Origin: Sporopachydermia quercuum
Lineage: Eukaryota > Ascomycota > Sporopachydermiomycetes > Sporopachydermiales > Sporopachydermiaceae
NCBI GenBank assembly: GCA_001599295.1
Contig: BCGN01000002.1
Location: 434,001 to 498,000, forward strand
Length of the DNA stretch: 64,000 nt
Reading direction: 5' to 3'
The notes below the pieces were generated by a model that saw only the letters and a program-made list of their open reading frames with translations, was not told the origin of the DNA and ran no database searches. The position numbers and the translations under genes were made by a program. Positions 12,304 through 22,735 of this stretch are shown piece after piece (the stretch's first letter is position 1; each line of letters starts with the position of its first letter).

Positions 12304-13843
12304 AGGAATAAGAATTATTGTGAGTGTTAGCTCAGATTTTGAGATTAGATACTATCTGAAGTGTTAGAAAACCAATGGTGTCATGATATATGTGAGTCTA
12401 AGAAGGAGATGACTTGTGATAGCTCCATTGATCAGTAGTTGGCGAAGTCAATCTCATGATAGAAGAGCAATTTGAACGGTTAAATCAACTATAATAACGT
12501 ACCGATGGTAAATTCCTTTGATGGTAATATCTTAATGCGTTTTTTATCAATTGTATGAAAACATACAATGTAAGAGTGTCAACATATACTAAGAATCTTA
12601 TAAAATGTGGCATATTGTTATGACCAACACAATTATATGTCCATGGACCTTGAAAATTGTTAGATACCAAGAAGAAATTATTCCCAATGATAATTTAACT
12701 GGCATGCATAATTTATTTACGTTGAACTAGTAAATCATTGTCAGGTTCCATGGTTCAATAGAGACAAATACGTACAATGATGATCCATTTTCAATACGCA
12801 TCTAGCGAAATGTATTCAGTTAGTATGGCTTTATCAAACAAAAAGAATTTTGATAGTAGAACCCATTTTTCACCTTGTAGATTCAAGAGGAAAGTATTCT
12901 ATCTAGCAACTCTACCTCTCCCAATTTCAAATTACATGCTTTTTACAGGCCTTACAATGATGACTTCTTTCTGGTTTATAATTCTTACACTTTTTGCACC
13001 ATCTTCTCCATTCCTTTTCGTTAGGTTTATAGTCCTTTGGGACACTTCCAGGGTCAGTGAATATAGCTAGAAAATAGGATATCCATAATAAAATCATGCC
13101 AATTTGAAAGATTAGTTGAGCCCTTTGAGGTGTGTGTTTGACAAGAATGAAATGGTATGCAGTGTTACTAATAAATGCAATTAAACAGCAGGGGATCTGG
13201 ATCTAATGTTAATAATCAATCAAATTATATAAAAGTATCATTTTCTTCCCTGCTCCCATCTTCTGTAATGTAACAATCGATCACATACAATAACACCTAG
13301 TATAGGCCATTTGAATGATACTGCCATCTTGACATTATGTACGGGAATAAGTCTCGAAATATTGTAAATGGTTATACAACTCCATTCTCAGAACTTGGGC
13401 AATAAAACAATATTTGCAATACCCTTTTTCCGTCTCAAAGTGGCTAATCTATCTACTGTATATAAACTGTTGAGGTCCTGATCACAGGGAATATACATGA
13501 CAGTCCAGTGAGCCAAAATGCACAATGCTCAGACCAAAAAGTATATGAGGTAAAAACAATGTTGAGTTAGAACTTTGAGATGGATTTACACTGTGAATAG
13601 TATCAGTATCGAGAAAGTCTCAAAATTTGTAAAATCAAACAAGATCAGACGGTATCGCAATATTCAATGAATTGAGTTGAGTAAACACCGCAATAGATCT
13701 TTGATCTATGAATAAATCCAACCAATAGTCAAAACTGTCAAACGATAACGATTAGATTTAGATGAGACGGATTTACATGCATCATTATGCTCACTGTCCA
13801 GCAACATGCATAATCTGTTCTTGACTCTCAGCCCTTGATAATC

Positions 13844-13851
13844 TCACGTGA
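13844..13851. promoter_or_regulatory. CACGTG (Cbf1-type) site upstream of RPL4
   Basis: A perfect TCACGTGA palindrome lies about 330 bases before the RPL4 start. Cbf1-type CACGTG boxes are known in ribosomal-protein promoters of non-Saccharomyces yeasts. The site is exact, but its use here is inferred. Confidence 0.4.
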
Positions 13852-14093
13852 TACTCATAAGTTGTGGCTTCCTTCCCGTTTGGGGAATGAACGTCTCATT
13901 TTTCCTGAATTCGAAACAAGTTCCGCTTCAAAAATCGACGCAGTAGTTTTAATTTTCAGTAGCACCTACCCAATTCGATTTGTGTGTGAGTGGCAGAATT
14001 CCTAACCATCTACCAAGGATTCTCAGAAGGTTTGCACCACATCCTACTTTTCTGAAATATTGAATCATAGTTAAGCTGGTTTTACATACTTTC

Positions 14094-14147
14094 GTAAGTG
14101 TAATTTGCTGATAAAAATCGTTCAACAAAACTGGTTCATTATTTCAG
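14094..14147 (+). other. Possible 5' UTR intron of RPL4
   Basis: A GTAAGT donor and a TTTCAG acceptor lie 54 bases apart, ending about 30 bases before the RPL4 start. Yeast ribosomal-protein genes often carry introns at this place. No TACTAAC is present (the best is TGCTGAT), and the length is at the lower limit for yeast, so the call is weak. Confidence 0.3.
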
Positions 14148-14177
14148 CATCGAAAGGAATCATTAATCATATCAAAA

Positions 14178-15275
14178 ATGTCTGTTGCTAGACCTACTGT
14201 CACCGTTTTCGGTACCAACGGTAAGGCTTCTGAAGCCACTGTTGCTCTACCTGCTGTCTTTTCTGCTCCTATCAGAACTGATATTGTTCACTCCGTCTTC
14301 ACCAAGGTTAACAAGAACAAGAGACAAGCTTACGCTGTCTCCAAGCATGCCGGTGAACAAACCTCTGCTGAATCATGGGGTACTGGTAGAGCTGTTGCTC
14401 GTATCCCCCGTGTTGGAGGTGGTGGTACCCACAGATCCGGTCAAGCTGCTTTCGGTAACATGTGCCGTGGTGGTCGTATGTTTGCTCCTACCAAGACCTG
14501 GAGAAAATGGCACGTTAAGGTCAACCACAACGAAAAGAGATACGCAACTGTTTCCGCTATTGCTGCCTCTGCCGTTCCTTCTTTACTTTTAGCTAGAGGC
14601 CACAGAATTGAAACCCTTGCTGAAGTTCCTTTAGTTGTCGATAACAGCATTGAATCCATCACCAAGACCAAGGAAGCTATTGCTATCCTCAAGAGCCTCG
14701 GTGCCCACAGAGATGTCATCAAGGTCCTCAAATCCAAGAAGCTCAGAGCTGGTAAGGGTAAATTCAGAGGTAGAAGACACACTCAAAGAAAGGGACCTTT
14801 GGTTGTCTACGGAGAAGACAAGGGTATTGTTAAGGCTTTCAGAAACATTCCTGGTGTTGAAACCTCCAATGTTTCCGCCCTCAACTTATTGCAATTGGCT
14901 CCTGGTGCTCACGTTGGTAGATTCATCATCTGGACCGAATCTGCTATCGCTCAATTAGATTCTATCTATGGTTCCGAATCTACTGAATCTGTCAAGGTTG
15001 GTTACACTTTACCTACCAACATTGTTTCCAACGCTGATATCACTCGTCTCATCAACTCTGCTGAAGTTCAAGCTGTTGTTAGACCTGCTGGTCAAAAGAC
15101 TCAAAAGAGAACTCACGTCCTCAAGAAGAACCCATTGAAGAACAAGCAAGTTTTGTTGAGATTGAATCCTTACGCTAAGGTTTACGCCGAAAAGAAGTTG
15201 GGTTCAGCCAAGATTGAACAATCCAAGGCAAAACCTTCCAAGGGTTCTTTCCTTGAAACTTTGAAACAAGCTTAA
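14178..15275 (+). CDS. RPL4: 60S ribosomal protein L4 (uL4)
   Basis: 365 residues with no coding intron (S. cerevisiae Rpl4 is 362). The protein is nearly colinear with eukaryotic uL4: [12 protein letters not shown], the exit-tunnel loop [20 protein letters not shown] and [17 protein letters not shown], then [18 protein letters not shown] and [21 protein letters not shown]. The fungal/eukaryotic C-terminal extension that runs over the 60S surface is Lys/Ala-rich. Its GC content and codon bias are clearly higher than those of its neighbours, as expected for a highly expressed gene. Only one copy is in the window. It is convergent with HMT1; in S. cerevisiae RPL4A and HMT1 are also near neighbours (YBR031W, YBR034C). 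Confidence 0.98.
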   Translation: MSVARPTVTVFGTNGKASEATVALPAVFSAPIRTDIVHSVFTKVNKNKRQAYAVSKHAGEQTSAESWGTGRAVARIPRVGGGGTHRSGQAAFGNMCRGGRMFAPTKTWRKWHVKVNHNEKRYATVSAIAASAVPSLLLARGHRIETLAEVPLVVDNSIESITKTKEAIAILKSLGAHRDVIKVLKSKKLRAGKGKFRGRRHTQRKGPLVVYGEDKGIVKAFRNIPGVETSNVSALNLLQLAPGAHVGRFIIWTESAIAQLDSIYGSESTESVKVGYTLPTNIVSNADITRLINSAEVQAVVRPAGQKTQKRTHVLKKNPLKNKQVLLRLNPYAKVYAEKKLGSAKIEQSKAKPSKGSFLETLKQA

Positions 15276-15679
15276 ATGTATTTTTGTAAATCAAAGAAAT
15301 AATACTTCTAATATTTTTTTCATACTGCTTTAAATGTTAATGTAGATATATATTGTTATAAGCTCGATGGAACATATTATCAATATGTTGATTTTAAGGG
15401 TTTTAAAACTGAAGATATATCACAGAAAAGAGAACGGTAAATGCTACTTGCGTCGCCTATGCGTAGCACCTTAGGATAAAGTGTCATTAGGTGAATCCAC
15501 TGAAAAGGAATTAACTTAGACAAAACGCTTTACGTTTCTCTCTACAGTTGTTTTGTTTTGAGTNAAATTTGATTGAAAAATAGTTCCCTATTATACAAAT
15601 TAATAGTAAATAGTTGTATATGACCGATTACTAAAATGAAAATTATATTTATGTTTATGATTATTACCTAAAAATTGCT
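15276..15679. other. Intergenic, RPL4-HMT1 (convergent)
   Basis: A/T-rich 3' flanks of two convergent genes, with one N at 15564. No gene is seen. Confidence 0.6.
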
Positions 15680-16729
15680 TTATCTCATAGCATAATGATA
15701 TGAACCTTCTGTTGCATATGATGATTCACTGGGGTACTTCTTAAGAGCCTTCCATTTCACATCAATATCTAAATGTCTGGGATTTGACTCGGCAGGTTTA
15801 CAAGAAATAGTTCCTTCTATAACATCGTCTTGTCTAGCGTCAATATCTTCTTCTAAATAAAAAATTGTTTGCTTCCAATGAGTATAAGGTGCATGTGGTC
15901 CTGTTGAAAACTTAACCTTAGTACATGTTCTTTTATCATCAGCATTCTTAGGAACTGGTTCGAAGTCTGTATCGAACCAAACAACAAGTCCATGTACTAT
16001 ATCATCTCTTGTTAATTTAATATTGAAGTCTGAAGTGAAAGCAAGATCTTCAACCTTGATGGTATAGAGATCAAGGTCAAATATCTTGCAAGCTGTAGAA
16101 ACAACTGATTTATATTCAACGGTATCAACCAATGGTTCAGCCATAGCAATTGGAATAAATGGTGAATAATCAAATCCGTAAACATCTTCCCAGAAGTAAA
16201 TTTTTTCAGCTTTGTAACTACCATCTTCAATTGCAGCTACATGCATTGTCAGATTATTGGGGAAGATCAATCCATCTTCAACCAAGTATCTATCTCTAGC
16301 ATATAGAACAGTATCAAGCATAGATTCATAAAGTAAGAAATATCCCATCCATTCACTGATAATAATGTCAACTTTATCATACGGCAAAACAACCTCTTCC
16401 ATTTTACCTCTCAATAGCGTGATTTTATTAGATAAACCATTAATATCAACTATCTTTGTTGCCATATCGATGATATTTGACATATCAACAGAGATGACAT
16501 GTTTAGCACCTGCTTTAGCTGCAAACATTGACAGAATACCAGTACCACAACCAACATCCAAAACAACTTTATCTTTGAACAAATGTCTGTTTTTTATGAT
16601 AGCGTTTCTGTATGATAACGTACGAACTTGATCTTTTAGCATTTCTTCGTGGATACCAAAATGATCATAGGATTCAAAGTAATGTTTATCCGATGAGGAT
16701 AACTCCTTCTTCTGTTCAGCTTCACTCAT
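15680..16729 (-). CDS. HMT1: Protein arginine methyltransferase Hmt1 (PRMT1 type)
   Basis: 349 residues starting at MSEAEQKKE (S. cerevisiae Hmt1 is 348). The open frame runs a few codons further upstream, but without another ATG. The SAM-binding fold carries VLDVGCGTGILSMFAAKAGA and the acidic end of strand 2 (VISVDMS). The double-E loop SEWMGYFLLYESML carries the two catalytic glutamates. The THW-type motif near the C-terminus (YTHWKQTIFYLEED) completes the family signature. The enzyme makes asymmetric dimethylarginine on RGG-rich RNA-binding proteins and affects mRNA export and silencing. A CTG codon (16532-16534) encodes the invariant leucine of GILSMF, which argues for the standard code. 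Confidence 0.97.
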   Translation of the reverse strand: MSEAEQKKELSSSDKHYFESYDHFGIHEEMLKDQVRTLSYRNAIIKNRHLFKDKVVLDVGCGTGILSMFAAKAGAKHVISVDMSNIIDMATKIVDINGLSNKITLLRGKMEEVVLPYDKVDIIISEWMGYFLLYESMLDTVLYARDRYLVEDGLIFPNNLTMHVAAIEDGSYKAEKIYFWEDVYGFDYSPFIPIAMAEPLVDTVEYKSVVSTACKIFDLDLYTIKVEDLAFTSDFNIKLTRDDIVHGLVVWFDTDFEPVPKNADDKRTCTKVKFSTGPHAPYTHWKQTIFYLEEDIDARQDDVIEGTISCKPAESNPRHLDIDVKWKALKKYPSESSYATEGSYHYAMR

Positions 16730-19700
16730 TGTTGCTATTATGCTGAGATGTAGCTGCTTCAAGTGTATGTATATTTATCCTTCTAAGGAGAAAACAGAAA
16801 TCAATTAAATCTTCAATATGCAAGACAGTGAAATGCTTCAAAACAAATTTTATGCTAATAAATCCCAACAGATGCTAGTTCCACTCTCAGATATGTAAAT
16901 TGTATTGTTATCACTTGATTCTCACCAGCAAATCAACAAGTCACAATGCTTTTAGTATGCTATTACTTGTAGAAATTCCTGAGGTATGCAAAATATCCTC
17001 CAGATTAAAATATTATAATACAGCTATTAAGATTACTAAGATTACTCAACTCTTGGTTCTTTGCTCACTTGGTTAAAATACAGGTTGATTGATAAGCCCA
17101 TAAATGAGAACTGAAAATGTTCTAACAATATGAAATTTTTTTTTATGTGGGAGTTGTCAAATCCAGAGGAAAACGTAGTTGAAATGAGACATGATGTGAG
17201 GATCGCATGTAGGGATACGTGAGGTGTTGTAATAGATGAGAGGAGATGGATACGGAAATGATGAAGCTTAGCTGATTGAATGTGAACTCATTTTGGTAGA
17301 ATAGAAGAACTGCTTCTGCGAAGAAAGATTTGTCCTAATTTTAATAGTTTGAATGTATTTAAGGTACATTGTTCTGTAATCTAGGAAAGTATTGAGAGCC
17401 AGCCGTAGAATCTGTTGTCAAGTATATTAATGTCTCCAGTGAGCCCAACTTATTCCTCAGGTTGTCTCATTTCCCGTGTGCTAACTACTAAATGTCTCCA
17501 GCGACAAAAAAGTTCACTGATTTGCTTAATGCTCCTGGATACTATTGTATTTGACTCTTCAAACAGTTGCACCTTATCTTTAATTCTAGAAGACTTATGG
17601 TTGATAAAGCTATAGTTTTGGAAAATTAACTTACTTTTTCGCTACATGCTGTTCAACGGCTTAACAATGGATGCATCTCATCTTAAAAAAGGTAAATGAA
17701 TGGTTTTGCTGGTCCTATGCGAGCACTGAAAATAAAGCATGAAGAACAAACCAATACTTGCAAGAAAAGAAATTACACGAGGGACTTGAAAGTAAATTAT
17801 CTAGTAATTAGTTAAATTGTAAGAGGTGTTTGATAAGAGGTTCCTTTACAATTGCTACCCAAGAAGGATTGTACAAGGCCCAGACTCCATCTACACATAG
17901 GCATGCAAGTCTCTACAAAGCCCAAGTAAACTACAACTTTATCTCGGCTCCAAGAATGCGGGGAAATCTCTTGTCTTGGAAACAGAGAGCGGATTTTATT
18001 CTATTGAAGAATGTGAGTTTTCACAAGCAGCTTTACTGATTGTTGATTGAGTAGCAATTAAATGGTAAATTTTGAGTATAATTTCATTGGTTCGTATAGA
18101 TTCTTTTGTTTTAGTCTGTTTAACTCATATAAATATTCTATTCTCTTACCTCAAATCATAATCATCATCATACCAAGATCTGAGTTTTTCACTCGCCGTC
18201 ATACAATGAGTAAGAATTAGTATCAATATTGAACTAAGGTAATCTTTTTTTTTTCCAATATAGTTCATTATAGTATTGTCTTAGAATAATAGTTCCTAAA
18301 ATCAAGTTATCTATGAACCTCAAGAATTATGCAGAAGAATTATTAGAATCAGAATTCTGTTCTCTTGTCTTCTTACCTGTTTTATCTCTAATTCCTAGTT
18401 GAGTAATTGAANAAGTCATTTTAAGATAATACGCGGGGAATATCTGGAGCAATGGAGGTTGAGCTATGAGTTCTCAATTTGCTGTAAATCTAAAAGATGT
18501 TTCATATTATTGAAATAAATATAATAATAAAATCTAAGGATGTTGATTTTTTATGTATTTGTAGCTATGCTATATACTTTCCAAATAGATTTGAATTAAT
18601 AACAAAAAACATCTACTGAAGGTTTGAAGATATCCATAAAAATAAGCTCAAACGTTAACCCTCAGCTTCGACCATTAATCACTACTCTAGTAAACTTAAT
18701 TAATAACCCATGAGAGCATCTCAATATGCTACCAATAAGTAACAACTTGAGATAGCGCTCTCAATTACAGATAACCTCCAGATATTCATCTATGATACTA
18801 ACATAGTAATATTCAAAAAGAAAGAAAGGTTAACTTACTAACTTCTCATCCTCAGTACTTGAGAGCTTTGTCAATCTCATCAGATCCTATCTCTCACTCC
18901 AATCTGCGTCCTTGCTGCACTTCAATGTCCCTACTTAACCTAATTTTAAACCTTATTTAAACTTTAGTTTTAATGCATGATTATACATCATTTTCAACCT
19001 AAATGTCATTTTCGTCATAACCCATTTCACGAAGCGAAATGACTTTCTCCAGATTTTCTCATTTCCTCTCTTTAATTTATTTCCTCTCTTCATTTCCTGT
19101 GTTTATTCTGAATCAATAACAGAAGGATGAATACAATGGTTTTCAATGATTATATAACCTATTTTTGGTGAGATATATTTTAAATATTTTGTATGAATAG
19201 CTTTCTATTTGTTAGTCGTTCATATTAAAACAGATACTGTATATGTAGGTAGGTAGTGTGAGGTGTGGAAGAAGAGCTAGCTGATCACAGGTATCAATTA
19301 CTGGCAGATGAAAGAACAGGGAATAATGTCATTAGGAAAAAAATAAGCATAAGGAATAGGAAGCTAATAGGTGAAAGATCAAATTAATGGCATTATCGAA
19401 AGAAAGAAAAAAGAAAAAAGCTGACTTGAACTGAATGAAAAGAAGCGTATAAACTTGATAGCAGTATTGCATTGTATTCTGTCGATTTCATTTGATCACT
19501 TGACTGGCCTCAGGTGTCATAACTATTTATTCCAACATTTGACGTAAAATATTCTACGTTTGAAGACTAGGACCAAAAACTTTTAAAGCTGAATATTCAA
19601 ATAGTATTCACAGCTCTGAAAAAATAAGAACAGGTGTTGATTTTATTGCTCTTCTCTCTACTCACAATCTCATGCTTTAAACTTGTGCCAGAGAATACTG

Positions 19701-19851
19701 AGTTTTGTCTGCAAGCATCGCTTTAGATTATCTTTGATTGGATGTAACATAACATAGGTTAGTTTTGAAATAAATAAATCTACAAGGAGCTCGCTGGCCA
19801 AATGAATGGTTTTATTTGTTAACTCTTGAAGTGAATGTTAATATCATAAAA
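16730..19851. other. Long gene-free region, HMT1-GSM1 (divergent)
   Basis: About 3.1 kb without a gene I can support. The short frames (17415-17615, 17830-18039) look random. An imperfect inverted repeat lies at 18711-18763, and a short CATTTC/GAAATG hairpin near 19023-19041. A long regulatory region or a non-coding RNA is possible. I found no match to U snRNAs, RNase P, SRP RNA or tRNA. Confidence 0.5.
18711..18763. repeat. Imperfect inverted repeat (hairpin)
   Basis: The left arm TGAGAGCATCTCAA (18711-18724) pairs with the right arm TTGAGATAGCGCTCTCA (18747-18763), apart from a three-base bulge. The loop is 22 bases. It sits in the middle of the long HMT1-GSM1 spacer. Confidence 0.7.
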
Positions 19852-22293
19852 ATGGCGAGCGATTTTACGAAACTATACGAAAACAATGAAAGAGGTATTG
19901 AAGAATGTGAAAAATTCAATTCTAGTGCTACTAGGACTAGTAGTGGTATCAACACTGTGAATACTTCTAATAGTCTCAATGCTAACCCNGGTGCTTCTAG
20001 CGACCACAGGGCTACATTAGCACCAATAATTCCTCGTTTTACACCTGGAGAGCCATTTGATGATAATACTTCGAAACAGGCAAATCGAATCAATGAAATT
20101 ATCACATCAAATGCTAATACAAATACTGTCTTGAACAACAGCAATAATTTGACAAGCTCCAGTAAACATATGCCTGTTCTTTTATCTCAAAGAAGAATAT
20201 CTATACAGAAACCGAGGAAAAAGAAAGCTTCCAGAGCATGTGGTCATTGTCAGAAGGCACATATGACTTGTGACGATGGAAGACCTTGTCAAAGCTGTAT
20301 CAGAAAAGGGCTTCAAAGTTCATGTCGTGATGGTAGAAGGAAAGTAGCCAAGTATTTAATGGAAGCTGACAATGACAGTAAAACCAATGACATTACCTAT
20401 GCCAACGATACTAATGGTACCACTAGTACTGCTGGCAATGCAACTAGTACTAAGGTTAGCGATACTGTATCATTAGAAGGAGTACTGCCCCAACAGGAGT
20501 TCATCAGTGTTCGCAATGTTATAAATAACCATCAAACTCATCATGCTCATAACCAGGGCGATAGTAATTATCAGATAGAGGTGAAAACTGAACCTCAGTT
20601 TATATTAGAATCAGGTTCTAGTCCAAGTTCTAGATTCAACTTGGGTACTGATGATAATGATAATAGAAATCATCGAAATAATAACAATAGTATTCATATG
20701 TTCCATAGCATCAGCTATTCTGAACCTCGGAGAACGGATGAAACTGAGCAATTCAGTATATTGTCGCATTCTAATCTGCATGCAAATTCACATTCCAATC
20801 CACGTACACATTCAAATATGAATAATCCTTACCCATCACCAAGTACTTCAACATATTCAACAGGAACCATACAATTACCTGGATCGCTATCTGATACATC
20901 AGCAGATCATATCCAGAATCAAATACAAGAGTCTTTCCGTAATCTAGATCACAGTTTAAANCAGCATAGTCATCTTCTACAAAAGCAATTCAATCAGCAT
21001 CAAAATTACTCATCTAATGACAATAACTCATTGGGAACACTAGACGTTTCTGATGACAGAGGCAACTTTGGATCTGTTTCTGCTAATATGGAATATGACA
21101 TATTATCTAATATCCTGTCAGCAGATTTATTAGGTCAGCATTCACCTTTATCTGATCAGCAGTCAATAATATCTAATCAGGGCTCATATAATGGTTCACA
21201 AGTGGTACCTGGAGTTTCATTATCAGAACAGACGTATAAAGATGAACTCGAGTTTAATCTTCATCTCGATCAGCAACCATTAGATCTTGAAAGCAGGAGT
21301 AATATCGTTCATGATGACAGGCAATTCAATCCAATAGAGTCTAATACGGATTTACTAGATATGCCTATTCCCAATCCTGATGAACAAGTTAGTTCTGTCA
21401 ACAATTCTGGCCATAATACTAGTAATAACAATAATGGTATCACTAACAGTAAATCTAATAACAACAACAACACCAACACTTTCAATATGAGTCCGGCATC
21501 TGGCTATAGAACACCAAATTTGTATGACAAACCTATCAAAACACCTGAGGATGTGTACTCTAAGGTAACCACAGCCCATTCTTACACGTTTGCTTATCAT
21601 CGTCTTATAACGTATCTTAGAGCGAGATTCAGTCGTAAAGAACTATTAACAATTGCTGAATTAATGGCAAGTTATCGTCCGTCGTTCATTGCTGCTACTA
21701 AAACATTGCAAAAAGAAGATCTAGTATTCATGGAAAAATGTTTCCAGAGAACTCTTCTAGAATATGAAAAGTACATTCAGTATTCAGCCACTCCTACTAT
21801 ACTATGGAGACGAACAGGTGAAATAGCAGCTGTAGGTAAAGAGTTCTATATGCTTACAGGATGGACCAGAGCGGATTTGCTTGGCGTTGATGGTAACGAG
21901 CCAAGGTTTATAGTTGAGTTAATGGATGATTCTAGTACTATAGATTATTTCAGAGTGTTTTCTGATATGGCGTTTGGTGATTCTAAAGGTGCAACCATGA
22001 CAGAGTGTGTTTTATTGACTCCAGAAGCAGTTAAAAGAAATGTGGAAGCACGGCGAAGAAATTCAACTGGTGTATCTATTGGAAAAGTGTGGAATAAAAG
22101 AAAGAGAGATTATGAAGGTACTGATAATAATAATAATGTCAATAATGTTAATGTTAGTAGTATTAAAACTATTGGTAATAGTGATGGATTATTTGATGAT
22201 GGTAAACTAAGAACTGCATGTATCTGGACTGTTAAAAGAGATGTGTTCGATATTCCTATGATGATAGTTGGTAATTTTCTCCCTATGTGGTAG
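19852..22293 (+). CDS. GSM1: Zn2Cys6 transcription factor, ERT1/RDS2/GSM1 family
   Basis: 813 residues from the ATG of [12 protein letters not shown]; the open frame extends 12 codons upstream without an ATG. A zinc-cluster DNA-binding domain ([22 protein letters not shown], split here as C-x2-C-x6-C-x5-C-x2-C-x6-C) sits at about residues 120-165, after a basic stretch. A long Asn/Ser/His-rich middle follows. The C-terminal quarter is a PAS-like region: [20 protein letters not shown], then [20 protein letters not shown] at the very end. This layout is shared by Ert1, Rds2 and Gsm1, which regulate gluconeogenic and respiratory metabolism. I choose GSM1 because PAM16, SET and IME2 follow, as beside YJL103C in S. 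cerevisiae. Without synteny ERT1 would be equally possible. Two N positions (19989, 20961) leave unknown residues. Confidence 0.88.
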   Translation: MASDFTKLYENNERGIEECEKFNSSATRTSSGINTVNTSNSLNANXGASSDHRATLAPIIPRFTPGEPFDDNTSKQANRINEIITSNANTNTVLNNSNNLTSSSKHMPVLLSQRRISIQKPRKKKASRACGHCQKAHMTCDDGRPCQSCIRKGLQSSCRDGRRKVAKYLMEADNDSKTNDITYANDTNGTTSTAGNATSTKVSDTVSLEGVLPQQEFISVRNVINNHQTHHAHNQGDSNYQIEVKTEPQFILESGSSPSSRFNLGTDDNDNRNHRNNNNSIHMFHSISYSEPRRTDETEQFSILSHSNLHANSHSNPRTHSNMNNPYPSPSTSTYSTGTIQLPGSLSDTSADHIQNQIQESFRNLDHSLXQHSHLLQKQFNQHQNYSSNDNNSLGTLDVSDDRGNFGSVSANMEYDILSNILSADLLGQHSPLSDQQSIISNQGSYNGSQVVPGVSLSEQTYKDELEFNLHLDQQPLDLESRSNIVHDDRQFNPIESNTDLLDMPIPNPDEQVSSVNNSGHNTSNNNNGITNSKSNNNNNTNTFNMSPASGYRTPNLYDKPIKTPEDVYSKVTTAHSYTFAYHRLITYLRARFSRKELLTIAELMASYRPSFIAATKTLQKEDLVFMEKCFQRTLLEYEKYIQYSATPTILWRRTGEIAAVGKEFYMLTGWTRADLLGVDGNEPRFIVELMDDSSTIDYFRVFSDMAFGDSKGATMTECVLLTPEAVKRNVEARRRNSTGVSIGKVWNKRKRDYEGTDNNNNVNNVNVSSIKTIGNSDGLFDDGKLRTACIWTVKRDVFDIPMMIVGNFLPMW

Positions 22294-22735
22294 TTTTTTA
22301 CTAGCGGATGGAATGAAAATAATAATAAAAAAAAATATTTATATTTGTCTGAAGAATGAATGAACTTAGAAAATACAATGATTTGGTTGAACTACTAATT
22401 GAAGTAGGAATGGGAATAGGAATAGGAATTAGGTACTAAAGTCTGTAGCTTGGACAGGAACTAAGGATAAACTATTACACATGAAACCATGGTACGTTAT
22501 AGTTATTTATGAAGATAATGATAATGATGTAATATATATGCATATGTTAATATAGGGCCTGATCCGTAGTTTTTTAGATAGAAGATAGTATACTGTGAGA
22601 TAGCATCTTTACGGTAATGTTACTTTGCTTCAAAAAAAACTGAGTGTTCGAACATAAGCACTTTATGTTCATTAAATAGACTTCAGCCCTTCATCCATAA
22701 TATGACACCGTATGATTATTTGTCACCAACTATCC
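22294..22735. other. Intergenic, GSM1-RQT4 (convergent)
   Basis: A/T-rich 3' flanks of two convergent genes, with short GGAATAG-type repeats near 22408. No gene is seen. Confidence 0.55.

Larger units (their letters stand above)
12304..14177. other. Intergenic, 208-residue gene to RPL4
   Basis: About 1.9 kb. The 97-residue frame at 12777-13070 has no recognisable domain and an odd composition, so I do not call it. The last 330 bases form the RPL4 promoter and leader, with a TCACGTGA site at 13844-13851. Confidence 0.5.

Noticed and set aside
12777-13070. 97-codon frame upstream of RPL4
   Set aside because: No domain, poor codon pattern, and no support from neighbours.
16730-19851. Centromere in the long spacer
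   Set aside because: No CDEI-CDEIII arrangement or large inverted repeats were seen; length and A/T content alone are not enough.
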